Source: Peribacillus asahii (GTDB lineage Bacteria > Bacillota > Bacilli > Bacillales > DSM-1321). From it: a DNA stretch of 64,000 nucleotides. The notes beneath the pieces are model-generated. The model did not search any database, was not told the DNA's origin, and saw only the letters and a list, made by a program, of their open reading frames with translations. Both the position numbers and the translations under genes were made by a program. Positions 9,862 through 18,968 of this stretch are shown here, piece after piece; position 1 is the first letter of the stretch, and each line of letters starts with the position of its first letter. The stretch lies in NCBI RefSeq assembly GCF_003570725.1, contig NZ_QWVS01000023.1, forward strand, positions 62,001-126,000. The letters run 5' to 3'.

Positions 9862-10001
9862 ACATTCTCCTCATTTCGTTAAAATTGCTAGGTTATCCAT
9901 AATTTATCTATTAACCTATTAATTCTAGCATGGTTATTTAAAGTAAGTGAGAGAGAATCATTTTTGTAACGAATTTGTAATGAACTTGTAAAATAGCGCA
10001 G

Positions 10002-10148
10002 ATAAAGTGAAACTTCCATCAGTGAGGGTTTTCCTTCATCCCTCACTGATGGTTAGTTGAACCAATCGGACCTTTACGGGCAGTTAACTCCCACCCATCT
10101 TCTTTGTTTCCTCATAAGCTTGAGGTGGGAGTTTTACTGCCCGTTAAG
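10002..10148. repeat. Structured intergenic repeat, copy 1
   Basis: About 147 bp, nearly the same as 16729-16862. It has a hairpin with CCATCAG/CTGATGG at its base, then a constant linker (GGTTAGTTGA-CCAATCGGACC), then a second long hairpin with ACGGGCAGT and CTCCCACC pairing to GGTGGGAG and ACTGCCCGT. The loop ATCTTCTTTGTTTCCTCATA is constant. In copy 2 the upper part of hairpin 1 differs but still pairs. It lies in the divergent gap 9862-10392 upstream of the tagF-like gene. The nature (mobile non-coding repeat or RNA) is unknown to me. Confidence 0.75.
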
Positions 10149-10206
10149 TGTGTGAAAAATAAAGGAGAAGTAGTTCGCTTCTAAATGGATATATTATAGA
10201 AGAAAA

Positions 10207-10252
10207 ACGAGAAGTTTTTGAATAAGGCTGAACGCTTTCTGCAACTTCTCGT
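10207..10252. other. 10-bp perfect inverted repeat upstream of the tagF-like gene
   Basis: ACGAGAAGTT (10207-10216) pairs with AACTTCTCGT (10243-10252) around a 26-nt loop, 140 bases before the tagF-like start. No T run follows, so it is not a simple terminator. It may be a leader hairpin or an operator. The rest of the gap to 10392 is A-rich without other clear signals. Confidence 0.45.
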
Positions 10253-10392
10253 AACGGTATGAAATAATAAGATGAAACAAATGGCACAAAAGTATAGCAC
10301 TATTGAGAAAAAATAAAAAAACGTATATGATTTTAAAGGTACTAAACAACGGTAAAAAGCCTAACTTAAACTAAGAATTATGGGTGATTTCT

Positions 10393-13300
10393 ATGAAATG
10401 GAGTTCTTTTCGAAATTTATTATATAAGAAAAGACCTAAAGTGAAATTGAAGCACAATATATCAATTGTGCAAGATAAAGAAAACGTTACAATCCAAGGA
10501 GAGTTTTCTAAAGAGTATTACTGTGCCAAGGAACTGTGGTTTAAATCTAGAAAAGAGGAAGACGATGTCATAAAGGTTGCAGAAATTGCTCCAACTCCTC
10601 ACTTTCTATTTCAGGTTAATTTGGAAGAGTTGCTGAACAAGTTTCAAGACCTTGAACCAACGATATACGATTGCTATCTCAAAGTACGGGTTCCTGTTGA
10701 AGAATTAGGAGAAAAAACGTTAGAACGAATTGAAGAGACAGCGGAGTTTTTCGAGGAAAATGGAGTAAAAATAGCGGAATACTTTATTCGTTTTGGACGT
10801 TTTCAAAATACAGTTATTCAACATACACAGACGCATCAATCGGGAGAGAAGCAAGGCGGATTTATTATAACCAAAAAAGGGAATATCTCCTTTGCTTATA
10901 ATGTCATTCTAGCTCCTTCTGTTAAGTTACAGATTGATAAAATTCAAAATCAAGCAAGTAAGATGATTATCGAAGGAAAAATGTTTACGAAGAACTCTAG
11001 AATTGTATCTGGAGAAGCGATTGTTAAAGGCAGAAATAATAAGAAGGAGTATTCTGCACATGTTTCTTTCCTTCACAAAGAAGAGGCTACGATAAAGAAG
11101 TATGGCTTAAATCGTTACGAATATGTAGTGGAGTTTGATCGTGAACATTTAGTGAGTAATCAATGGGAAGATGACATATACGATTTTTATTTAAATTTAG
11201 ATTTGCATGATCAAGAAGAAGAGAAATTAGTACGGATTGGCCGTCCGACGACAAGAGTGAAGTTATTTATTAAGGAAGATTCTGTACAAAAAAATGATGC
11301 AGTGGCGGTCATTAATCCTTATTTCACATTTAAAGCCTCCAATCTTTCTTTAGAAGTGTACAACTTTCCTGTGGAAACGTATCGTTTCTTGAAAAAGAAA
11401 ATGCGCTGGTCGAAGCTTCTGCGCGCTACTCATAAGAAAGATGATGTGTGGATCGTTGGAGAACGAACTTATAAAGCGCAAGATACGGGATATCATTTCT
11501 TTAAGCATATGAGACAGAATTACCCTGACAAAGAAGTCTACTATGTGATTGAAAAAGACTCTCCAGAAGCAAAAAATGTAGAACCGTTAGGCAATGTTTT
11601 ATATTTTAAATCAAAAGAACATATTATGAAGACACTTATTTCAACGAGAGTCATTTCATCGCATCATCCGGATTATTTATATCCAATCCGTACAGGTTCT
11701 TTTAAAAGAAAAGTGAAGGCGTTAAAAGTATTTCTTCAGCACGGGGTTATGGGGACGAAGAATATGGTCGCCAATTATGGAAAAAATTCGACTTCAGGTT
11801 TTAATACGGATATTTTCCTCGTGAGCTCTGATTTTGAAAAAGATATGATTGTCACGGACTTTGGCTATGATGAAAATGAAGTGTTTGTAACGGGACTTTC
11901 GCGTTTTGATAAGCTGTTTGAAAAAGACGTCCCTGTGAAAAAGCAGCTATTAGTCATTCCGACTTGGAGAGACTGGATTACATCGGACGAGGCGTTTTTG
12001 GAAAGTGAATATTTTGAGCGCTATCAACAGCTGATTCATCATCCTGATTTGCATGCACTTGCGAAAACACATCAGTTTGAAATTATCTTTTGCTTGCATC
12101 CGAATATGCAAAAGTTTACGCACTATTTCCAAGATGCTCCTGTTAAAGTCATCAGTCAAGGAGAAGTGGATGTACAGCGTTTGATTAAAGAAAGTGCGGT
12201 TATGATTACGGATTATTCAAGTGTGGCCTTTGACTTTAGTTTTCTACATAAACCAGTTATCTATTATCAATTTGATAGAAGTCGATTTATTGGGAAACGC
12301 CCGTCACATTTGAATTTAGATAAAGATCTTCCGGGAGACATTGTGAATGAGCTTGAGGACTTGCTTGCGAAGCTTGAAGAGTCGGCTAATAGTGATTTCA
12401 TCATGAAGGAAGAGTATATTGAAAGAGCTGATCGTTTTATTAAATATCGAGATTTAAATTCAAGTGAGCGCATATATGAAGCGGTTAAGGAAGCTGAAAA
12501 AGAAGAGGGCTTAGTCGAAAAAGTCGTTCATCACCCTGTTTCCAATGTGTTGAAAAATCGCTTTAGAAAGAGTAAACACTATTTCCCAATTATGAAAAAA
12601 GCTTATAAAGTAATGTCTAAGGTTCTTCCGGTTGATAAAAATTTAATCCTGTTTGAAAGCGGACTTGGAAAACAGTTTTCTGATAGTCCAAAATATATTT
12701 ATGAAGAGCTGTTAAAAAGGGATGCTCCTTATAAAAAAGTATGGGTCTATAATAATAATCTACCGGTTAAGGATAAGCAGACGAAACGGATTAAGCGATT
12801 GAGCCCCGAATATTATTATTATTTAGCCAAAGCGGGCTATTGGGTGAACAATCAAAACTTCCCAACTTACTTAAGTAAGCGGAAGGAAACGACGTATCTT
12901 CAAACGTGGCATGGAACACCGCTGAAGAAAATGCAATTCGATATTGAAAATATTCAAGGAAGAGACGATGAATATTTAAATAGAGTGCATCATGCGACGA
13001 AAACGTGGGATTATTTAATTTCACCTAGTCCTTATGCGTCAAAAGCATTTAGAAGTGCCTTTCGCTATGAGAAGGAAATCCTTGAAATTGGTTATCCGAG
13101 AAATGATTTGTTTTACCGCGACGACGTCGATGAATTATCGCAGGAGATTATTCGTAAATTAAAATTACCAACTGATAAGAAAGTCATTTTATATGCCCCA
13201 ACGTTCCGCGATAATCAAACATCGAAAAATAATAAATTTGTGTTTGAACTTAATTTTGATTTAGAAGCGATGAAACAAGCGCTTGGCGATGAATATATTC

Positions 13301-13722
13301 TGCTCTTGCGTATGCACGTTGTCATTAGCAATAATTTAACGATTCCAGAAGAGTATCAAGACTTTGTGATAAATGTATCGAAATATCCTGATATCCAAGA
13401 GCTTTACTTAATTAGTGATATATTAATGACCGATTATTCTTCCGTTATGTTTGATTTTGCTAATACGAATAGACCAATCCTGTATTATACGTATGATTTA
13501 GATGATTACCGAGATAACCTGCGAGGATTCTATATCGACTTTGAAGATGAAGCCCCAGGTCCATTAATGAAAACAACAGAAGACATTATTGATGCAGTGC
13601 TGCATTTAGATGAAGTAAATAAGAAATACGAGACAAAGTATCGTGCTTTTAGGTCCAAATATTGCGGCTTAGAAGATGGAAAAGCAAGTGAGAGAGCAGT
13701 AGATTTGGTTTTTAAGGATTAA
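10393..13722 (+). CDS. Two-domain CDP-glycerol glycerophosphotransferase (teichoic acid polymerase, TagF family)
   Basis: 1109 residues from the ATG at 10393, chosen because GGGTGAT lies 6 bases upstream; a GTG at 10384 is also possible. A beta-rich N-terminal region (about 1-330) is followed by two Glyphos_transf domains. Domain 1 has VFLQHGVMG, IPTWRDW and ITDYSSVAFDFS; domain 2 has YLQTWHGTPLKK, LYAPTFRDN and MTDYSSVMFDFA. TagF-type enzymes polymerise glycerol phosphate from CDP-glycerol at the membrane. Normal TagF (about 750 residues) has one catalytic domain, so this one is doubled. It starts the plus-strand cluster that leads to tagG-tagH. It could instead add a different repeat or act as a primase-polymerase fusion. 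Confidence 0.85.
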   Translation: MKWSSFRNLLYKKRPKVKLKHNISIVQDKENVTIQGEFSKEYYCAKELWFKSRKEEDDVIKVAEIAPTPHFLFQVNLEELLNKFQDLEPTIYDCYLKVRVPVEELGEKTLERIEETAEFFEENGVKIAEYFIRFGRFQNTVIQHTQTHQSGEKQGGFIITKKGNISFAYNVILAPSVKLQIDKIQNQASKMIIEGKMFTKNSRIVSGEAIVKGRNNKKEYSAHVSFLHKEEATIKKYGLNRYEYVVEFDREHLVSNQWEDDIYDFYLNLDLHDQEEEKLVRIGRPTTRVKLFIKEDSVQKNDAVAVINPYFTFKASNLSLEVYNFPVETYRFLKKKMRWSKLLRATHKKDDVWIVGERTYKAQDTGYHFFKHMRQNYPDKEVYYVIEKDSPEAKNVEPLGNVLYFKSKEHIMKTLISTRVISSHHPDYLYPIRTGSFKRKVKALKVFLQHGVMGTKNMVANYGKNSTSGFNTDIFLVSSDFEKDMIVTDFGYDENEVFVTGLSRFDKLFEKDVPVKKQLLVIPTWRDWITSDEAFLESEYFERYQQLIHHPDLHALAKTHQFEIIFCLHPNMQKFTHYFQDAPVKVISQGEVDVQRLIKESAVMITDYSSVAFDFSFLHKPVIYYQFDRSRFIGKRPSHLNLDKDLPGDIVNELEDLLAKLEESANSDFIMKEEYIERADRFIKYRDLNSSERIYEAVKEAEKEEGLVEKVVHHPVSNVLKNRFRKSKHYFPIMKKAYKVMSKVLPVDKNLILFESGLGKQFSDSPKYIYEELLKRDAPYKKVWVYNNNLPVKDKQTKRIKRLSPEYYYYLAKAGYWVNNQNFPTYLSKRKETTYLQTWHGTPLKKMQFDIENIQGRDDEYLNRVHHATKTWDYLISPSPYASKAFRSAFRYEKEILEIGYPRNDLFYRDDVDELSQEIIRKLKLPTDKKVILYAPTFRDNQTSKNNKFVFELNFDLEAMKQALGDEYILLLRMHVVISNNLTIPEEYQDFVINVSKYPDIQELYLISDILMTDYSSVMFDFANTNRPILYYTYDLDDYRDNLRGFYIDFEDEAPGPLMKTTEDIIDAVLHLDEVNKKYETKYRAFRSKYCGLEDGKASERAVDLVFKD

Positions 13723-13754
13723 TATATTGTTCTGGAAGTTCAGCACGTTTCGTT

Positions 13755-13815
13755 GTCTAGCTGCAGGCGCCTTGCTTCGGAAGGTAAGGAACAGCGGGCG
13801 CCTTACGCTTTGGTT
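13755..13815. repeat. GTCTAGCT-type intergenic repeat, short copy
   Basis: Begins GTCTAGCTGCAGGCGCC and has an inverted GGCGCCTTACGC further on. Other members are at 16883-16930 and 54811-54926. It lies between two glycerophosphotransferase genes. Because it is open in one frame, an upstream in-frame ATG at 13753 is available, but the gene start is better placed after the repeat. Confidence 0.5.
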
Positions 13816-13830
13816 AGGAAGGAGAAGTAT

Positions 13831-15018
13831 ATGGCATCATTGACACATAAACTAAAGACGATGCTTACGAATACATATAAAGTCGCTTTTGGCATTGCTG
13901 GGAAAGTGCTGCCTGTTGACAGAAAGCTTGTGATGTTTGAAAGCTTTCTTGGCAAGCAGTATAGCTGCAATCCGCGGGCGATTTATGAGTATTTGCAAAC
14001 CCATCATCCGGAATATAAGATGTATTGGAGTGTGGATAAACGGTATACGAAAACCTTTGAGGAGGCAGGTATTCCTTATGTGGCCCGTTTTACGATTCCT
14101 TGGCTGTTCAAAATGACACGTGCCCGCTTTTGGGTATCGAATAGTCGTTTGCCGCTTTGGATTCCAAAGCCAAAGCACACTACCTATTTACAAACATGGC
14201 ATGGAACACCTCTGAAGAAATTAGCAGCGGATATGAAAGAAGTACATATGCCTGGCACGGATACGGAAAAATATAAGAAGAATTTTCACGCGGAATCGAG
14301 TAAGTGGGATTATTTAATTTCACCGAATGAATACTCAACGGAAATTTTTGCCCGTGCATTCAATGTAAGCCCGTCTAAAATTATTGAAACTGGCTATCCA
14401 CGCAATGATATACTGTACAATGGGAACAATCGTGATACAATCGATGCATTGAAGCAAAAAATGGGGATTCCGTTAGATAAAAAGGTAATTCTTTATGCAC
14501 CAACGTGGAGAGATGATGAGTTTTATGGCAAAGGCAAATATAAATTTGATTTGCAGCTTGATCTTCAGAAAATGCGTGAAGAATTAGGACAAGAGTATGT
14601 AATTCTTTTACGTTTACATTATTTGATTGCCGAAAACTTAGATTTATCTTCCTACGAAGGATTTGCTTATAATTTTTCAAACTATGGCGATATCAGCCAC
14701 CTGTATTTAATTTCTGATTTAATTTTAACCGACTATTCATCGGTATTCTTTGATTATGCCAATTTAAAGCGGCCGATGCTGTTTTATGTATATGATATTG
14801 ACAAGTATCGAGACAAGCTTCGCGGATTTTATTTTGACTTTGAAGCGACAGCACCAGGTCCATTAGTGAAAACGACAGATGAGGTAATTGCAAGCATTCG
14901 CTCTTTAGCTGATGCAGATGCCAACAATGACTCCTTCTACAATAAATTTTGTTCGTTGGAAGATGGCGAAGCTTCTCGTCGTGTCGTAGAAAAAGTGTTT
15001 TTAGGAAGGTCTGGGTAA
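13831..15018 (+). CDS. CDP-glycerol glycerophosphotransferase, single domain (TagF/TarL family)
   Basis: 395 residues from ATG 13831, which has AGGAAGGAG eight bases upstream; the frame is open further 5' through a repeat, which I exclude. Conserved motifs are TTYLQTWHGTPLKKLA, YPRNDILY, LYAPTWRDD and LTDYSSVFFDYAN. It is close to the second domain of the preceding gene, suggesting duplication. The likely role is transfer of glycerol phosphate units during wall teichoic acid synthesis on the inner membrane face. It lies 7 bases before tagG. Confidence 0.87.
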   Translation: MASLTHKLKTMLTNTYKVAFGIAGKVLPVDRKLVMFESFLGKQYSCNPRAIYEYLQTHHPEYKMYWSVDKRYTKTFEEAGIPYVARFTIPWLFKMTRARFWVSNSRLPLWIPKPKHTTYLQTWHGTPLKKLAADMKEVHMPGTDTEKYKKNFHAESSKWDYLISPNEYSTEIFARAFNVSPSKIIETGYPRNDILYNGNNRDTIDALKQKMGIPLDKKVILYAPTWRDDEFYGKGKYKFDLQLDLQKMREELGQEYVILLRLHYLIAENLDLSSYEGFAYNFSNYGDISHLYLISDLILTDYSSVFFDYANLKRPMLFYVYDIDKYRDKLRGFYFDFEATAPGPLVKTTDEVIASIRSLADADANNDSFYNKFCSLEDGEASRRVVEKVFLGRSG

Positions 15019-15025
15019 ATAACTT

Positions 15026-15835
15026 ATGAGTGCAGCGTGGACTGTTTTAAAAGAACAAATCAATCATTTCTATTTAGTGAGGCGCTTGTCGGCGTATGAG
15101 ATGAAAAGTGCCAATAGCGGTAACTATCTGGGGATTTTGTGGGAAATCATTAATCCCATGATTCAAATTGCAATCTTTTGGTTTGTATTTGGGTTTGGTA
15201 TTTTTAATCGTGAGAAAGTAGATGGTCATGATTTTCTTCCTTGGTTAATGGCAGGGATTGTTGTGTGGTTTTTTGTAAATCCAGCAACGACACAAGCCTC
15301 GAAATCCATTTATTCGCGTTTAGCGATGGTTTCGAAGATGAGCTTTCCAATGAGCGTTATTCCTACTTATGTTATTGTTGCGAAGCTGTATCAACATTTT
15401 ATGCTATTAGGTGTCATCATCGTTCTTCTAGCTACAACCGGCTATTTTCCTACAGTGTATATTATTCAGCTTCCTTATTATATATTGGCTGTGCTTATTT
15501 TACTCGTTTCATTCGGGTTAATTACGTCAACGTTAGCGACCATTATCCGTGATGTGCAAAATATGGTAACATCTTTAATGCGGATTTTGTTTTATTTAAC
15601 GCCGATTCTATGGGTATTGGATGCGAAAGACCATCCATTGATTGTTCAGATTATGAAGTTGAATCCGTTATATTATATCGTGGAAGGCTATCGCGCTTCA
15701 CTGCTTGGAGAATCGTGGTATTTCATTGAAAACTGGGAATATACGATGTATTTCTGGTTGGTTGTGATTGTTTTCTTCCTCATCGGTTCTTCATTACATG
15801 TGAAATTTAGAGATCGCTTTGTGGACTTCAAGTAA
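15026..15835 (+). CDS. tagG: Teichoic acid ABC exporter, permease subunit
   Basis: 269 residues with six predicted membrane segments (about 31-50, 63-85, 108-135, 143-170, 177-195, 236-255) of the ABC-2 family, and the usual N-terminal amphipathic part with YEMKSANSGNYLG. TagG forms the channel that flips the finished lipid-linked teichoic acid to the outer face. The partner ATPase starts 16 bases downstream. Length matches B. subtilis TagG (275). Confidence 0.92.
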   Translation: MSAAWTVLKEQINHFYLVRRLSAYEMKSANSGNYLGILWEIINPMIQIAIFWFVFGFGIFNREKVDGHDFLPWLMAGIVVWFFVNPATTQASKSIYSRLAMVSKMSFPMSVIPTYVIVAKLYQHFMLLGVIIVLLATTGYFPTVYIIQLPYYILAVLILLVSFGLITSTLATIIRDVQNMVTSLMRILFYLTPILWVLDAKDHPLIVQIMKLNPLYYIVEGYRASLLGESWYFIENWEYTMYFWLVVIVFFLIGSSLHVKFRDRFVDFK

Positions 15836-15851
15836 ACGGGACGTGATAAGG

Positions 15852-16649
15852 ATGGAAAAATCAGTAGTCGTTAAAAATGTAACGAAAAAATATAAATTAT
15901 ATAAAAAGAACTCCGACAAGCTTTTGGATTTATTGCTGCCAAAAGAGTATGGAGAAGAGTATTTTGCGCTAAGAAATGTTAGTTTTGAAGCGGAAAAAGG
16001 CGATGTCATTGGATTTGTCGGTATCAATGGTTCCGGTAAATCAACGCTTTCTAATATTATCGCGGGGATTGTCCCGCCCACAGAAGGTACGGTGCAGGTA
16101 GAAGGGAAATCAGCCTTAATCGCAGTATCATCCGGGCTGAATAATAAATTAACAGGCCGAGATAATATCGAGTTAAAAATGCTGATGCTTGGCTTTGATA
16201 AAAAACAAATTCAAGAGCTGGAACCAGAAATTATCGAGTTTTCAGAGCTTGGAAAGTTTATTGACCAGCCGGTTAAATCGTATTCAAGCGGAATGAAGTC
16301 GCGCCTAGGTTTTTCGATTTCGGTTCATATTGATCCAGATGTATTAATTATCGACGAAGCCTTGTCTGTTGGCGACAAGAACTTTGCTGAGAAGTGTTTA
16401 GATAAAATGAACGAGTTCAAAGCGAAAGGGAAGACGATGTTTTTCATTAGTCATTCACTTGGGCAAATGAAGAAATTTTGTCAAAAAGCGGTTTGGCTTG
16501 AATATGGTGAGCTAAAGGCATATGGAACGATTGAAGAAGTAATGCCGCAATATGAACAGTTTTTGAAAGACTATAAAGCCATGTCCAAAAAGGAACAAAA
16601 GAAATTCCGCGAGGATAAAATGAAACAACGTAGTCAAGCGACTGTTTAA
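15852..16649 (+). CDS. tagH: Teichoic acid ABC exporter, ATP-binding subunit, short form
   Basis: 265 residues from ATG 15852 (ATAAGG just upstream). It shows Walker A GINGSGKST, the signature YSSGMKSRLGFS, Walker B VLIIDEAL and the H-loop FFISHSLG. This is the TagH/RfbE-like branch with VKSYSSGM. TagH powers export through TagG. B. subtilis TagH is 527 residues with a C-terminal membrane and wall-facing extension; this protein stops after the ATPase domain and a basic tail. A terminator follows at 16679, so the extension is absent rather than split off. Confidence 0.93.
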   Translation: MEKSVVVKNVTKKYKLYKKNSDKLLDLLLPKEYGEEYFALRNVSFEAEKGDVIGFVGINGSGKSTLSNIIAGIVPPTEGTVQVEGKSALIAVSSGLNNKLTGRDNIELKMLMLGFDKKQIQELEPEIIEFSELGKFIDQPVKSYSSGMKSRLGFSISVHIDPDVLIIDEALSVGDKNFAEKCLDKMNEFKAKGKTMFFISHSLGQMKKFCQKAVWLEYGELKAYGTIEEVMPQYEQFLKDYKAMSKKEQKKFREDKMKQRSQATV

Positions 16650-16678
16650 ATCGTGTATGAGTGAGATTTTTTATTTCA

Positions 16679-16729
16679 AAAAAAACGGGGCTGCACCAAA
16701 GTATATACTTTTGGGACAGCCTTGTTTTA
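16679..16729 (+). terminator. Terminator after tagH
   Basis: An imperfect stem AAAACgGGGCTG / CAGCCttGTTTT, with an inner AAAGTAT/ATACTTT stem, followed by T-rich sequence. The structured repeat copy 2 begins right at its end. Confidence 0.75.
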
Positions 16730-16862
16730 TAAAGTGAAACTTCCATCAGCGGGATCCCGCTGATGGTTAGTTGAGCCAATCGGACCTTAACGGGCAGTTG
16801 TCTCCCACCTATCTTCTTTGTTTCCTCATAGGCTGGAGGTGGGAGTCTTACTGCCCGTTAAG
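16729..16862. repeat. Structured intergenic repeat, copy 2
   Basis: Second copy of the element at 10002-10148. Hairpin 1 here is CCATCAGCGGGA / TCCCGCTGATGG, with different but still paired bases above the common base stem. Hairpin 2 keeps the same arms and loop. Located between tagH and tagA. Confidence 0.75.
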
Positions 16863-16882
16863 AGTGGGGTAAAGTTTTTGGT

Positions 16883-16930
16883 GTCTAGCTCAAGGCCAGC
16901 GGCTCGTCTTATAGGTGCCTGGAGCTTTTT
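16883..16930. repeat. GTCTAGCT-type intergenic repeat, short copy
   Basis: Starts GTCTAGCTC and ends GGAGCTTTTT, so TAGCTC and GGAGCT can pair. Related to 13755-13815 and 54811-54926. It directly follows structured repeat copy 2. Confidence 0.4.
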
Positions 16931-16962
16931 AAAACTAGTGGACAGAAGAAAGGCTGGCAGAC

Positions 16963-17691
16963 ATGACAGAGAAGTTTGTAGAGATTTTAACGATTCCTTT
17001 TATTCGAACGACAAAAGATGTATTTGTGAATCGAATCATCTATCCTAGGCTTATGAATGAACAAAAAACCTTTGTAGTTACAGCAAATCCTGAAATTGTG
17101 GAATATGCGAATAAACATGAAGAATATAAGCAAATTATTTTGTCAGCAGATTATATTACACCGGATGGAATTGGAATTATTTATGCTTCGAAGTGGTTAA
17201 AGCAGCCGCTGGAAGAACGAATTACAGGCTACGATATGATGCATGACTTATTCGAACTGGCTAATCTGCATGAATTGAAAGTGTATATGCTTGGTGCTGA
17301 GGAAGCGGTCATTGAAGCAGCTGTAGAAAAGGTCAAACAGCAGTATCCACATTCACGGATTGTTGGGCACCATCATGGTTATATTAATATTGAGGATCAG
17401 GAATTAGCCAAGTCGATTGCTGATCTGAAGCCAGACATTATTTTAACAGCGCTCGGTTTTCCAAAGCAGGAACAATGGGTGAATATGCATAAGCATCTAT
17501 TTGAAAAAGGGCTGTTTATGGGAGTCGGCGGCAGTTTTGATGTGCTGGCTGAAAAAGTACAACGTGCACCTGTTATTTGGCAGAAAGTGAACCTAGAATG
17601 GCTATACCGTCTTATTCAGCAGCCAACTCGATGGCAGCGTATGATGGTGTTACCAAAGTTTATGTTAAACGTCTTAAAAGAAAAAGGATAA
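16963..17691 (+). CDS. tagA: N-acetylglucosaminyldiphosphoundecaprenol N-acetyl-beta-D-mannosaminyltransferase
   Basis: 242 residues of the WecG/TagA/CpsF family. Signatures are VTANPEIVEYA, ITPDGIGIIYASK, ITGYDMM, TALGFPKQEQW and GVGGSFDVLAEKVQRAP. It transfers ManNAc to GlcNAc-PP-undecaprenol, the second step of the teichoic acid linker and the committed step. It acts after TagO (encoded next) and before TagB. Length fits the family (about 245). Gap to tagO is 182 bases, AT-rich, so tagO may have its own promoter. Confidence 0.95.
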   Translation: MTEKFVEILTIPFIRTTKDVFVNRIIYPRLMNEQKTFVVTANPEIVEYANKHEEYKQIILSADYITPDGIGIIYASKWLKQPLEERITGYDMMHDLFELANLHELKVYMLGAEEAVIEAAVEKVKQQYPHSRIVGHHHGYINIEDQELAKSIADLKPDIILTALGFPKQEQWVNMHKHLFEKGLFMGVGGSFDVLAEKVQRAPVIWQKVNLEWLYRLIQQPTRWQRMMVLPKFMLNVLKEKG

Positions 17692-17873
17692 TCCAGAACA
17701 TAAATTGACAAAAAACTCTTGTTCTTGCAAAATAATTCCATAAGCTAATTTTTTTATAGAGATTTTCATTGAAAACATATATACTGGGGAAGTGAGTATC
17801 AAATCAATAAAACAGCGAATGTGAATTTTTTTTGCAAGTACGTGTGTTTTATGTCGAAAAAGAGGTGGGTCTT

Positions 17874-18929
17874 ATGCTATTAGGGGCCTTGTTGATCGCT
17901 TTTTTACTATCTATGTTCTTAACTCCTTACGTTGGGAAGTTAGCATTTAAACTAGGCGCAACAGATAAACCAAATGCACGAAAGGTACACAGTAAAATTA
18001 TGCCGCGTATGGGCGGTTTAGCGATATTTTTAAGCTTTCTCTTTACTTTCTTAATCTTTAGCGACCAAGTGATGCAGCAGCTGCCATTACTCATTGGTGC
18101 CATTTTGATTATTATCATTGGAATTGCCGATGATATGGTTGAGTTGCGCGCAGCACCTAAGTTTCTTGGACAAATTGGAGCGGCCTTGATTATTGTACTT
18201 TGGGGCGGTTTGGAAGTAGAGTTTATTAATCTACCATTTGGTGAACCATTACAGTTCGGAGTATTGAGTATCCCTATTACTATTTTGTGGATTGTTGGGA
18301 TTATTAATGCCATTAATTTAATTGACGGATTAGATGGACTGGCTGGCGGTGTCTCAACGATTGCTTTAATTACGATTGCGATTATGGCGGTCATTAAACA
18401 AGATATTTTCGTAGCGACGGTTGCTTTAATTGTAATAGGAGCAACAGTTGGCTTCTTGAAATATAATTTTCACCCAGCAAAAATCTTTATGGGTGACACA
18501 GGGGCCATGTTTTTAGGGTACGTCATTGCCGTGCTGTCTTTACAAGGGTTCAAAAACGTAACGATGGTTTCGTTAATTATTCCAATTATCATTCTAGGTG
18601 TACCGATTTCGGATACGTTCTTTGCGATTATTCGCAGGGTCGTGAACAAAAAACCGATTTCTGCTCCGGATAAATCTCATTTACACCATTGTCTATTAAA
18701 TGTAGGATTTACGCATAAACAAACGGTTATTCTTATTTATGCATTAGCTGCATCGTTCGGTTTAGCTGCGATTATTTTCTCCTATGCGACATTATGGGGA
18801 GCTTTGTTAATCATAGCTATTTTACTCATTACGATTGAGATTATCGTAGAGAAGATTGGGCTTGTCAGCTCGAATTATCAACCATTATTGAAGATTCTTA
18901 ATCTGAAGAATGTGAAGGATAAATCATAG
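17874..18929 (+). CDS. tagO: UDP-GlcNAc:undecaprenyl-phosphate GlcNAc-1-phosphate transferase
   Basis: 351 residues from ATG 17874, behind GAGGTGGG; an earlier GTG would add a hydrophilic tail not seen in the family. A polytopic membrane protein with about ten segments. Key motifs are the aspartate pair in GIADDMVE, NAINLIDGLDGLAGG, and FMGDTGAMFLG plus the cytosolic HLHH histidine motif. TagO begins wall teichoic acid linker synthesis by adding GlcNAc-1-P to undecaprenyl phosphate. It is followed by a terminator and a 21-nt repeat array. Confidence 0.95.
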   Translation: MLLGALLIAFLLSMFLTPYVGKLAFKLGATDKPNARKVHSKIMPRMGGLAIFLSFLFTFLIFSDQVMQQLPLLIGAILIIIIGIADDMVELRAAPKFLGQIGAALIIVLWGGLEVEFINLPFGEPLQFGVLSIPITILWIVGIINAINLIDGLDGLAGGVSTIALITIAIMAVIKQDIFVATVALIVIGATVGFLKYNFHPAKIFMGDTGAMFLGYVIAVLSLQGFKNVTMVSLIIPIIILGVPISDTFFAIIRRVVNKKPISAPDKSHLHHCLLNVGFTHKQTVILIYALAASFGLAAIIFSYATLWGALLIIAILLITIEIIVEKIGLVSSNYQPLLKILNLKNVKDKS

Positions 18930-18937
18930 ATTTGTAG

Positions 18938-18966
18938 AAAACCTCCATTATAATATGGAGGTTTTC
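18938..18966 (+). terminator. Terminator after tagO
   Basis: The stem AAAACCTCCAT / ATATGGAGGTTTT with a short AT loop is followed by TCTATT. The 21-nt array starts three bases later. Confidence 0.82.
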
Positions 18967-18968
18967 TA

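Noticed and set aside
10002-10148. Known riboswitch
   Set aside because: No match to riboswitch cores I know; the second copy lies between tagH and tagA with different spacing, so a repeat is more likely.
13753-13830. Extended N-terminus of the single-domain glycerophosphotransferase
   Set aside because: The extra residues are coded by an intergenic repeat, and a much better ribosome site precedes ATG 13831.
16818-17048. Short protein upstream of tagA
   Set aside because: It covers two intergenic repeats and overlaps tagA in another frame.
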